From positions 1 to 27,979 of the forward strand of contig CAZPYD010000008.1 of NCBI GenBank assembly GCA_964590835.1: a stretch of 27,979 nt of DNA, in the 5' to 3' direction. The DNA comes from CAZPYD01 sp964590835. Lineage in GTDB: Bacteria > Patescibacteriota > Minisyncoccia > JAHISW01 > Tagabacteraceae. Under the pieces are notes generated by a model, which worked only from the letters and a program-made list of their open reading frames with translations, was not told where the DNA came from and searched no databases. A program made the translations under genes and the position numbers. Numbering within the stretch: position 1 is the stretch's first letter; every line of letters begins with the position of its first letter. Shown one piece after another: positions 12,275 through 18,136 of the stretch.

Positions 12275-12858
12275 TGAAAAATTATGCTGCGAAATATATG
12301 CTGGAAGAGTTTTTGGGAAAAGAACATAAAAAGGAAGTGGATTTTAGTAAAAATATTTCGGACGTCGCTGATTTGGCTCTTCTTTCTAATCTTTATGAGT
12401 GCTGTGAAGAAATAATTGGTGGTGAACCTAACGATCTAGAGATCATAAAACAAAAAGAAAGACTGTCTTGCATTGAAAAAAGAATAAAAGAGGTCCTTCA
12501 AATAAACACAGAGTTGGCACCTTTGGCTCTAGTTTTAGATGATCTTGATGGAGCATTTAGAAAACCTGTGGTTTGGGTAGGAGAGAGAATTATTGAATTA
12601 TTAAAAGAAAAGGAACCGACTTTTACCGAGATAAACAGAATTACCAAATTCTTTATTCGTTCAGTAGATTTAAGAGGAATGCAGGAAGACTTAAGAGAAA
12701 TTATTATTGAAAAAATAAAGACTATTTCAGTAGACAGTATTCCTGGGTGGTTCATTCTTTCTTTAGATTTTCTTGATGATGATCTTTTCTTTTTTGCTGA
12801 AGATTCTTTCCGGCAAAAAGCCAAAGAGATTTATGAGGCCTTGAAGGCAGAAGAGTAG
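12274..12858 (+). CDS. Unknown 194-aa protein coupled to the PQ-loop gene
   Basis: Starts at ATG 12274, which overlaps the preceding stop. A longer frame from 12109 only reads through the PQ-loop gene in another frame. The protein is soluble, acidic and predicted helical (DVADLALLSNLYECCEEI, ELAPLALVLDDLDGAF, FFIRSVDLRGMQEDLREI). It has no signal peptide, membrane segment or motif I recognise. The coupling suggests that it works with the PQ-loop protein, but that is inference. A terminator follows 18 nt after the stop. Confidence 0.75.
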   Translation: MKNYAAKYMLEEFLGKEHKKEVDFSKNISDVADLALLSNLYECCEEIIGGEPNDLEIIKQKERLSCIEKRIKEVLQINTELAPLALVLDDLDGAFRKPVVWVGERIIELLKEKEPTFTEINRITKFFIRSVDLRGMQEDLREIIIEKIKTISVDSIPGWFILSLDFLDDDLFFFAEDSFRQKAKEIYEALKAEE

Positions 12859-12876
12859 AGGATAGTCCTTTAAATT

Positions 12877-12915
12877 AAAACCCCACGCAGGTTTCACTGT
12901 ATGGGGTTTTCTTTT
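12877..12915 (+). terminator. Terminator after the 194-aa gene
   Basis: AAAACCCCA (12877-12885) pairs with TGGGGTTTT (12902-12910), followed by CTTTT. Confidence 0.85.
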
Positions 12916-12922
12916 ATTATTC

Positions 12923-13049
12923 AATGTTCGGAGTCGGACTCCGAACATTAGGGTTTTTACCACATATCTGGTGCTATAGCATGGAATGTGTGGTGATTTT
13001 GTTTTTATGGTATCTGTTGGACATCGGATGTCCAACAGATCCAACAGAT
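12923..13049. repeat. Three more hairpins in a row before the AbrB gene
   Basis: A perfect 13-bp palindrome with a 1-nt centre spans 12923-12949 (AATGTTCGGAGTC). An 8-bp stem, ACCACATA (12959-12966) with TGTGTGGT (12987-12994), follows. Then comes a perfect 13-bp stem, ATCTGTTGGACAT (13012-13024) with 13028-13040, whose last 9 nt CCAACAGAT are repeated directly at 13041-13049. Confidence 0.85.
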
Positions 13050-13063
13050 ATATTTGCGAGTGA

Positions 13064-13109
13064 CGTATATACGCACGTATATACATCCGTATATACTTTG
13101 GTGTATAAT
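13064..13109 (+). promoter_or_regulatory. Iteron operator and promoter of the AbrB-like gene
   Basis: CGTATATAC occurs three times at 13064, 13076 and 13088, exactly 12 nt apart; GTATATAC is itself a palindrome. A consensus -10, TATAAT (13104-13109), follows and lies only 6 nt before the ATG at 13116, so the mRNA is probably leaderless. No good -35 box is visible because the iterons occupy that position. Confidence 0.65.
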
Positions 13110-13115
13110 TTAAGA

Positions 13116-13280
13116 ATGAGTAAGCATATAAGAAAATTAACAAAGACCTCAAGTCATAGTTATTTGGTGATTATCCCCAAAGAAATTATTGAAAAATACG
13201 GCTGGAAAGAGAGGCAAAAATTGACCATAGAGGACAAAGGCAGGGGAAAGCTGGAAATAAAAGATTGGAGGCGGAAGTGA
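13116..13280 (+). CDS. AbrB/SpoVT-fold DNA-binding protein
   Basis: 54 aa. The segment TSSHSYLVIIPKEIIEKYGWKERQKLTIEDKGRGKLEI matches the swapped-hairpin AbrB/MazE fold: an S-x-x-V-x-I-P-K-E strand-turn, then a W-x-x-x-x-x-L-x-I strand. Such proteins bind DNA as dimers, as transition-state regulators or as antitoxins. There is no partner toxin next to it. Start set at ATG 13116; the longer frame from 12924 reads through the hairpins and operator. The stop overlaps the next gene's start. Confidence 0.75.
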   Translation: MSKHIRKLTKTSSHSYLVIIPKEIIEKYGWKERQKLTIEDKGRGKLEIKDWRRK

Positions 13281-13690
13281 AGGTAAATAAAATGTTCTTT
13301 AAAAAAATTATTTTAATTTTAGTTGGGTGTTTTTTTGTTTGTAGTCCGGTTTTTGCTGATGATAAAAAAATTCAGGCACCGGATTATAAAAAGTTACTTA
13401 AAGATGTAAAGCCGGTTATAAGTTATCATCTTGTGGAAACAGGAGATATTATTTCAGGTCCGCAAAAGGCAGACGGTAGAGACTATATTATATTAAAAAA
13501 ATTTGTCGGAAAAACTTTGAAATTAGTAGAATATAACATCTTTGAAAAAGGAAAAGAATACAAATTAATAGTATATCTTTTTGTAAAAAACAGCCCCGAA
13601 GAACATTATTCCAGGATTTTTATTGATAATGTTGATAAAAACGGAAAAGAGAGAGCAGATGGTATTTTTGATGAAGAAAACAAGTACTAG
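13277..13690 (+). CDS. Small secreted protein with signal peptide, unknown function
   Basis: 137 aa from GTG 13277, chosen because GGAGG (13267-13271) is 5 nt upstream and GTGA overlaps the AbrB stop; ATG 13292 is the alternative. The N-terminus KVNKMFFKKIILILVGCFFVC runs into SPVFA-DDKK, a classical signal peptide with an A-x-A-like cleavage site. The mature part of about 110 residues is Lys-rich with alternating beta-type stretches (YIILKKFVGKTLKLVEY, YKLIVYLFVKN). The ending DNVDKNGKERADGIFDEE has a Ca-loop-like Asp/Asn pattern. No family recognised. It forms an operon with the AbrB-like gene. Confidence 0.75.
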   Translation: MKVNKMFFKKIILILVGCFFVCSPVFADDKKIQAPDYKKLLKDVKPVISYHLVETGDIISGPQKADGRDYIILKKFVGKTLKLVEYNIFEKGKEYKLIVYLFVKNSPEEHYSRIFIDNVDKNGKERADGIFDEENKY

Positions 13691-13706
13691 ACAAGTACTA
13701 AAAATA

Positions 13707-13736
13707 AAAAGAAAACACGCATGTGTTTTCTTTTTT
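13707..13736 (+). terminator. Terminator of the AbrB-secreted protein operon
   Basis: AAAAGAAAACAC (13707-13718) and GTGTTTTCTTTT (13723-13734) form a perfect 12-bp stem with loop GCAT and further T. Confidence 0.9.
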
Positions 13737-13750
13737 GCTTTAATTAACTA

Positions 13751-13805
13751 TTGACGAAGAAGGTTTAAATTGCTAACATCTTTATCATGTATTGTAAAAA
13801 ACAAT
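13751..13805 (+). promoter_or_regulatory. Promoter restarting the S10 cluster at rplW
   Basis: TTGACG (13751-13756), a 17-nt spacer and TAACAT (13774-13779). A small hairpin, ATTGT/ACAAT (about 13791-13805), abuts the ATG. Confidence 0.55.
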
Positions 13806-14270
13806 ATGGCAATTCTTGATATATTTAAATCAAAACAAGGAAAGGCGGAAGAGAAACTAAAACGCCCCTCAAAAGGCGTTTTAAAAAAACCTGCTTCACC
13901 GGCTGTGCCTAACGGCAAGCAAGCAAGCAAGTCCGCTAAGAAAAAAAGCGTTAAAAAAGATGCGCAAATTAAGGTTGCAAAAGAAGGCACTTCTGAGATT
14001 GCTTCTATGATTTTGAGTGCTCCACATATTACAGAAAAAGCATCCTTTCTTTCTGAAGAAGGTGCTTATGTTTTTAAAGTAGCCAAAAGATCAAATAAGA
14101 TTTTGATAAAAAAATCGATAAAAGAGCTTTATGGTGTAGAACCTAGAAAGGTTGCAATAATAAATGTTCCTTCTAAAGTTCGTCTTTCTCGTGGAAGAAA
14201 GGGTGTAAGGTCTGGTTACAAGAAAGCTATTGTTTATTTAAAAGCTGGAGATAAAATAGAAGTTGTATAA
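13806..14270 (+). CDS. rplW: 50S ribosomal protein uL23 with basic N-terminal extension
   Basis: 154 aa against about 95-100 usually. The C-terminal ~90 residues are uL23: ILSAPHITEKASFLSEEGAYVFKVAKRSNKILIKKSIKELYGVEPRKV and a short loop ending in KAIVYLKAGDKIEVV. uL23 lies at the tunnel exit and docks trigger factor and SRP. Residues 1-60 are an added Lys/Ala/Ser-rich, probably disordered arm (KSAKKKSVKKDAQIKV). Start MAILDIFK at 13806 rather than the in-frame TTG-type start at 13770, which falls inside the promoter. Confidence 0.95.
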   Translation: MAILDIFKSKQGKAEEKLKRPSKGVLKKPASPAVPNGKQASKSAKKKSVKKDAQIKVAKEGTSEIASMILSAPHITEKASFLSEEGAYVFKVAKRSNKILIKKSIKELYGVEPRKVAIINVPSKVRLSRGRKGVRSGYKKAIVYLKAGDKIEVV

Positions 14271-14278
14271 ATTTTGGC

Positions 14279-15127
14279 ATGAAGAAATATAAACCAACAA
14301 CACCATCAAGAAGAGGAATGACCGGTATTGCATATCGAGATTTTTTGAGTTTTACTAAGAGCAATCCTTTGAAAAGCTTAACTAAGGGTTTGAAAAGGGC
14401 AAAAGGCAGAAATGGTAAAGGTAGAATTACTACTCGTCACAAAGGCGGTGGTTCTAGGCGTTTGTATAGAGATATTGATTTTAAATACAATAAGTATGAT
14501 ATCCCCGCAAAAGTACAAAGCATAGAATACGATCCAAATCGTTCTGGTTTTATTGCTCTTGTTTGTTATGCTGATGGGGAAAAGAGATATATACTTGCCC
14601 CGCAAGGTTTGAAAGTGGGGGACACTTTTACTGTTTCAGAAAAAGCAGAAGTAAAAGTAGGCAATAGATTGCCTTTGTCAAAAATCCCTTCTGGTACACA
14701 CGTTTACAATATTGAATTTCAACCAAAGGCGGGTGCTAAGATGGTTCGTTCAGCAGGTAACTTTGCAGAGCTTTTGGCTCATGATGCTGGTTATGCTCAA
14801 CTTAAAATGCCTTCTAAGGAAATTAGAAAGGTTTTGGATGGATGTTGGGCAACTATTGGTGCTGTTTCAAATGAAGAACACGGATTGGTGGTATTAGGAA
14901 AAGCTGGTAGATCACGATGGATGGGTATCCGTCCTACAGTTAGAGGTTCTGCGATGAACGCTGTAGATCACCCATTGGGTGGTGGTGAAGGCAAGGCTCC
15001 TGCTGGATTGAAAAAGGGCCCTAAAAACAAATGGGGTAAAGGTAAGAGGGGGGTAAAGACCAGAAATAAGAAGAAATATTCAAACCATTTGATTATTAAA
15101 AGAAGGATTAAGAAGAAAAGGAAGTAA
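14279..15127 (+). CDS. rplB: 50S ribosomal protein uL2
   Basis: 282 aa, near the normal ~275. It is essential for subunit joining and the peptidyl transferase centre. It has GRNGKGRITTRHKGGGSRRLYRDIDF near residue 50, and the catalytic-centre region VRGSAMNAVDHPLGGGEGKAP, whose His corresponds to the conserved HPxGGG histidine. The C-terminal tail is rich in Lys/Arg. Only 8 bp separate it from rplW, and no Shine-Dalgarno is seen (ATTTTGGC before ATG, as before rpsL). Confidence 0.98.
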   Translation: MKKYKPTTPSRRGMTGIAYRDFLSFTKSNPLKSLTKGLKRAKGRNGKGRITTRHKGGGSRRLYRDIDFKYNKYDIPAKVQSIEYDPNRSGFIALVCYADGEKRYILAPQGLKVGDTFTVSEKAEVKVGNRLPLSKIPSGTHVYNIEFQPKAGAKMVRSAGNFAELLAHDAGYAQLKMPSKEIRKVLDGCWATIGAVSNEEHGLVVLGKAGRSRWMGIRPTVRGSAMNAVDHPLGGGEGKAPAGLKKGPKNKWGKGKRGVKTRNKKKYSNHLIIKRRIKKKRK

Positions 15128-15136
15128 TTAAGTAGC

Positions 15137-15208
15137 CAGCCATCAGCCATCAGTAGACAGACAAATAAATAAATGATTAAATGTCTGAAAGCTGAAAACT
15201 GAATACTG
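15137..15208. repeat. Heptad-periodic hairpin H3 (CAG/CTG) before rpsS
   Basis: CAG occurs at 15137, 15144, 15151 and 15158, and CTG at 15185, 15192, 15199 and 15206: four cores per arm, all 7 nt apart. Pairing gives 3-5 bp helices separated by internal loops. It resembles H2 (4382-4500) in the text CAGTAGACAGACAAA and TGATTAAAT but has a shorter centre. Confidence 0.9.
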
Positions 15209-15223
15209 GAAACTAAAATAAAT

Positions 15224-15517
15224 ATGGCACGTTCACTTAAAAAGGGTCCATACGTTGATCCGAAATTATTAAAGAAAATAAGTAATATAAAACCAGAAGA
15301 CAATGTGGTTGTTAAGACCTGGTCAAGGAACTCCCAGATTTCTCCAGAAATGATTGGTTTTACTTTTGGTGTACATAATGGACGCGATTTTATTGAAGTT
15401 AAAATTATCGAAGATATGGTTGGGCATCGCTTAGGCGAATTTAGTCCTACCAGAAAATTCGTGCGTCACGGTGGTAAGATGCAAAAAGAATTAGAAGCTA
15501 GAAAGAAAGTGGCGTAA
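15224..15517 (+). CDS. rpsS: 30S ribosomal protein uS19
   Basis: 97 aa, standard length. It is a head protein near the A-site finger contact. MARSLKKGPYVDPKLLKKI, VVKTWSRNSQISPEMIGFTFGVHNGRDFIEV, and GHRLGEFSPTRKFVRHG are diagnostic. The upstream 96 bp are hairpin H3. Followed by rplV after 13 bp. Confidence 0.98.
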   Translation: MARSLKKGPYVDPKLLKKISNIKPEDNVVVKTWSRNSQISPEMIGFTFGVHNGRDFIEVKIIEDMVGHRLGEFSPTRKFVRHGGKMQKELEARKKVA

Positions 15518-15530
15518 TAAATAAAGTATT

Positions 15531-15884
15531 ATGACAAACGTATCAGCAAAATTGAAATATCTTAAGTTGTCTCCTAGAAAGGTGCGACTTTTGGTTGATT
15601 TGATAAGAGGGATGGATTTAAAAGAGGCAAAAACACAAATAAGTTTTAGTATTAAAAAATCCGCCTCTCCATTATTAAAACTTTTGAATTCTGCTGAAAG
15701 TAACGCAAAACATAATTTTAAATTAGATCCTGAAAATTTATATATTAAAGATATAAAAGTTGACGATGGTCCTATTTTGAAAAGATGGATGCCGAGAGCG
15801 AGAGGTAGGGCAACAATGATTAGACGTCGAACATCACACGTTTCAATGACATTATCAGATAAAGAAGAAGATAAAAAGAAGTAA
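15531..15884 (+). CDS. rplV: 50S ribosomal protein uL22
   Basis: 117 aa, normal size. It lines the nascent-chain tunnel. Seen: AKLKYLKLSPRKVRLLVDLIRG, the paired helix KSASPLLKLLNSAESNAKHN, and the tunnel hairpin DDGPILKRWMPRARGRATMIRRRTSHVSMTL. Start ATG 15531 with AT-rich upstream sequence and no Shine-Dalgarno. The short acidic-basic tail DKEEDKKK is unremarkable. Confidence 0.98.
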   Translation: MTNVSAKLKYLKLSPRKVRLLVDLIRGMDLKEAKTQISFSIKKSASPLLKLLNSAESNAKHNFKLDPENLYIKDIKVDDGPILKRWMPRARGRATMIRRRTSHVSMTLSDKEEDKKK

Positions 15885-15893
15885 ATTTTAAAA

Positions 15894-15962
15894 GAATCAC
15901 GAATTGTAAATCAAGAATCAAGTAAACTAAATTCTTAATTCATAATTCTTAATTCATAATTC
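15894..15962. repeat. Heptad-periodic hairpin H4 (GAAT/ATTC) before rpsC
   Basis: GAAT or AAAT occurs at 15894, 15901, 15908 and 15915, and ATTC at 15931, 15938, 15945, 15952 and 15959, all exactly 7 nt apart. The 3' arm ends 6 nt before the rpsC ATG. It has the same core word as H1 (3664-3786). Confidence 0.9.
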
Positions 15963-15968
15963 ATTTTT

Positions 15969-16610
15969 ATGACACACGTAGCACATCCATATTCATTTCG
16001 TTTAGGTATTTTGCGCAATTGGAAATCGCGCTGGTTTAGTGCAAAAAATTATCAAAAATTTTTGAAGGGCGATATTTTAATTAGAGAATATTTGGAGAAA
16101 AAAGTGCGAGGGATGTATGTTGATTCTATTGATATGGAAAGATCAAGAGATGTTTTTACTATTATTATAAAAACTTCTCGACCTGGTTTGGTGATTGGCC
16201 GAAAGGGAGAAGGGGTTGATAAGCTTAAAAAAGATGTAGTCTCTTTTATGAGAAAGAAAAACTTAGAAGCTGCGCGTAAGATTGATTTTGTCGTAGAAGA
16301 AATGAAAGATCCAGAGACAAGAGCGGCTATTATGGCTCAAACCATTGCAGAAAGTTTGGAGAAAAGGTTTCCATTTAGAAGGGTTATGAAGCAAAATCTT
16401 GAAAAAATAATGGTAAATAGAAATGTTAAAGGTGTAAAAATATTACTTTCTGGTAGATTGGGTGGTGCAGAAATGAGTAGAAAGGAATGGTTGCAGCGAG
16501 GTAGAATGCCACTTCAGACATTTAAAGCTGATATTGATTTTGCAAAAGAGAGGGCAAGATTGCCTTATGGTGATATTGGTATTAAGGTATGGGTTTATAA
16601 AGAAGAATAA
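15969..16610 (+). CDS. rpsC: 30S ribosomal protein uS3
   Basis: 213 aa, close to the usual length. It sits at the mRNA entry tunnel. The N-terminal MTHVAHPYSFRLGILRNWKSRWF replaces the usual GxKVHPxGFRLG and keeps FRLG. The KH domain has VIGRKGEGVDKLKKDV (GxxG loop as GRKG). The C-terminal domain has GVKILLSGRLGGAEMSRKEW and LPYGDIGIKVWVYKEE. The stop at 16608-16610 is followed after 1 nt by the left TATG copy of element E3. Confidence 0.98.
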   Translation: MTHVAHPYSFRLGILRNWKSRWFSAKNYQKFLKGDILIREYLEKKVRGMYVDSIDMERSRDVFTIIIKTSRPGLVIGRKGEGVDKLKKDVVSFMRKKNLEAARKIDFVVEEMKDPETRAAIMAQTIAESLEKRFPFRRVMKQNLEKIMVNRNVKGVKILLSGRLGGAEMSRKEWLQRGRMPLQTFKADIDFAKERARLPYGDIGIKVWVYKEE

Positions 16611-16615
16611 ATATG

Positions 16616-16751
16616 CCCAGTAGTACAAATTTAATAAGATTGGCAAAGCCAATCAAAATAAAATAAGTATTGCTGGATAAAAATTAGAAATTGTACAAGA
16701 TTATAAAAAAGAAATTATTAGATATAAATATTAAATTTGATTACTACTGGG
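16616..16751. repeat. MITE-like element E3, 136 bp, inserted at the rplP start codon
   Basis: The left arm is CCCAGTAGTACAAATTTAAT (16616-16635). The right arm (16730-16751) reads ATTAAATTTG, ATTA, CTACTGGG. A sub-terminal hairpin GATTGGC/GCCAATC (16637-16653) follows the left arm. TATG flanks both sides (16612-16615 and 16752-16755); the right copy contains the ATG of rplP. The arm pair CCCAG/CTGGG differs from E1 and E2 (CCCGG/CCGGG) in a compensatory way. Confidence 0.85.
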
Positions 16752-16752
16752 T

Positions 16753-17169
16753 ATGTTATTTCCTAAAAAAGTAAAACATAGAAAATGGCACAGGATGCGA
16801 AAAAACCCAAATAAGAAAATGGTTGCCACTAAAGGTATCAAAGTTTCTTTTGGTAGTTATGGTTTGAAAACGGTTGAATTTGGTGAGATCACAGCTAATC
16901 AGATTGAGGCTGCAAGAAGGGCGCTGACCAGATTTACACAAAAGACAGGTAAAATTTGGATTAGGATTTTTCCACATAAGCCTATCACTAAAAAGGCAGC
17001 AGAAGTAGGTATGGGAAAAGGAAAGGGTGATCCAGATAAGTTTGTTGCAGAAGTTAAACCTGGGAGAGTTCTTTTTGAGCTTGATGGTGTTACAGAGGAA
17101 GTTGCAAAAGAAGCTTTCAGAAGAGCGTCTGCTAAGTTGGCAGTTAAAACAAAATTTGTTATTAGATGA
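16753..17169 (+). CDS. rplP: 50S ribosomal protein uL16
   Basis: 138 aa, standard. It binds the A-site tRNA elbow region of the large subunit. MLFPKKVKHRKWHRMRKNPNKK, GLKTVEFGEITANQIEAARRALTRF, IWIRIFPHKPITKKAAEVGMGKGKG and GRVLFELDGVTEEVAKEAFRRASAKLAVKTKFV are uL16. Element E3 ends 1 nt before the ATG. Without E3 the gene would begin 2 nt after the rpsC stop, a tight operon junction. Confidence 0.98.
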   Translation: MLFPKKVKHRKWHRMRKNPNKKMVATKGIKVSFGSYGLKTVEFGEITANQIEAARRALTRFTQKTGKIWIRIFPHKPITKKAAEVGMGKGKGDPDKFVAEVKPGRVLFELDGVTEEVAKEAFRRASAKLAVKTKFVIR

Positions 17170-17171
17170 GG

Positions 17172-17294
17172 TAATATGCGATACCAATATACGAATGCAT
17201 GCTAATAATACGAATAATACTAATAACGAATATCCAAGTTTATTAGTATTCATTAGTACAATTAGTATATTAGTATCGTAATTAATTAGTTAAC
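17172..17294. repeat. Leader repeat R, copy 1, before rpmC
   Basis: An imperfect hairpin. The 5' arm units xAAT occur at 17185, 17193, 17203, 17212, 17221 and 17228, and the 3' arm units ATTAGTA begin at 17242, 17252, 17261 and 17269. The ends CGATACCAATATAC and TATTAGTATCG pair. It is near-identical to the leader before rplX (18134-18263), including ATTAATTAGTTAAC up to the ATG. One 9-nt 3' unit is missing compared with the rplX copy. Confidence 0.9.
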
Positions 17295-17486
17295 ATGAAA
17301 GGAGATTTCAAAAATAAAACAGAAAAAGAGTTGCAGAAAAGATTGGCAGATAAACGCAATAAGTTGCGAGAGTTTCGTTTTCAGATTGCAAAAGGAAAGA
17401 TAAAAAATGTAAAAGAAGCTAGTCTGCTTAGAAAGGATGTTGCAAGGATTTTAACAGAAATTAACAAAGTAAGAAGTAAAAATTAA
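17295..17486 (+). CDS. rpmC: 50S ribosomal protein uL29
   Basis: 63 aa, the usual short helical hairpin at the tunnel exit. Evidence: MKGDFKNKTEKELQKRLADK, then KLREFRFQIAKGKIKNVKEASLLRKDVARILTEINK, which carries the family's (L/F)RFQxAxG motif. Position between rplP and rpsQ confirms it. Any Shine-Dalgarno-like GGAG lies inside the coding sequence, not before it. The whole 125-bp upstream spacer is repeat R. Confidence 0.97.
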   Translation: MKGDFKNKTEKELQKRLADKRNKLREFRFQIAKGKIKNVKEASLLRKDVARILTEINKVRSKN

Positions 17487-17498
17487 TAAGTTAGAATT

Positions 17499-17765
17499 AT
17501 GGAAAAAGATAAAGAAAAAATAATCTCGCCGAGCGGGATAAATAAGAAAAGATTGAAAGGAGTTGTGGTTTCTGATAAAACAGATAAGACTGTTACTGTT
17601 TTGGTGAATCGTTTTATTAAGCATAAACGTGTTGGTAAGTTTATAAATATCGGTAAAAAATATAAGGCGCATGACGCAGAAAATCAGTATAAGACTGGAG
17701 ACAAGGTTACAATAGAGGAGTGTCGATCTTTGTCTAAAGATAAACATTTTAAGGTAGTATCATGA
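17499..17765 (+). CDS. rpsQ: 30S ribosomal protein uS17
   Basis: 88 aa. It is a primary 16S-binding OB-fold protein. Core: KRLKGVVVSDKTDKTVTVLVNRFIKHKRVGKF, then KYKAHDAENQYKTGDKVTIEECRSLSKDKHFKVV. The first 16 residues (EKDKEKIISPSGINKK) are a modest N-terminal extension. The TGA stop overlaps the ATG of rplN (ATGA), so the two are coupled. Confidence 0.98.
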   Translation: MEKDKEKIISPSGINKKRLKGVVVSDKTDKTVTVLVNRFIKHKRVGKFINIGKKYKAHDAENQYKTGDKVTIEECRSLSKDKHFKVVS

Positions 17766-18136
17766 TACAAGCAGAAACAATGTTAAATGTGGCAGACAAC
17801 ACTGGAGCAAAGCTAGTTCAGGTTATTAAGGTTTTGGGTGGAAGTCGAAGACGATACGCCAGAATAGGGGATATAGTTGTTATTTCTGTTAAATCTGCAG
17901 AACCAAGAAAAACAGTTAAGAAAAAAGATGTTTTAAGGGCTGTTGTTGTAAGACAAAAAAAACCTTTTAGAAGAAAGAATGGTTCTTATATTCGTTTTGA
18001 TGATAATGCGATAGTTATTTTGGAAACAAAAGGAAAACAAGATCCAAAGGGCGGTCGAATTTTTGGTCCAATTCCTAGAGAATTGAGAGAGTTGGGGTAC
18101 ACTAAGATTATTTCATTGGCACAAGAAGTATTATAA
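17762..18136 (+). CDS. rplN: 50S ribosomal protein uL14
   Basis: 124 aa, normal. It is at the subunit interface and contacts EF-G and the RsfS site. MIQAETMLNVADNTGAKLVQVIKVLGG, GDIVVISVKSAEP, VVVRQKKPFRRKNGSYIRFDDNAIVIL and GRIFGPIPRELRELGYTKIISLAQEVL are all family blocks. Begins the spc group here, coupled to rpsQ. Its TAA stop is the first three bases of repeat R copy 2. Confidence 0.98.
   Translation: MIQAETMLNVADNTGAKLVQVIKVLGGSRRRYARIGDIVVISVKSAEPRKTVKKKDVLRAVVVRQKKPFRRKNGSYIRFDDNAIVILETKGKQDPKGGRIFGPIPRELRELGYTKIISLAQEVL

Noticed and set aside
12924..13115. Long form of the AbrB-like protein from 12924
   Set aside because: The added 64 residues are a translation of hairpins and iterons, and the -10 box is inside them.
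13116..13690. Toxin-antitoxin pair formed by the AbrB-like gene and its neighbour
   Set aside because: The neighbour has a clear signal peptide and no toxin motif, so it is better described as a secreted protein.
17167..17169. Recoded TGA as glycine (Gracilibacteria code)
   Set aside because: TGA correctly ends rplP, rpsQ, the PQ-loop gene and the AbrB-like gene at the expected lengths.
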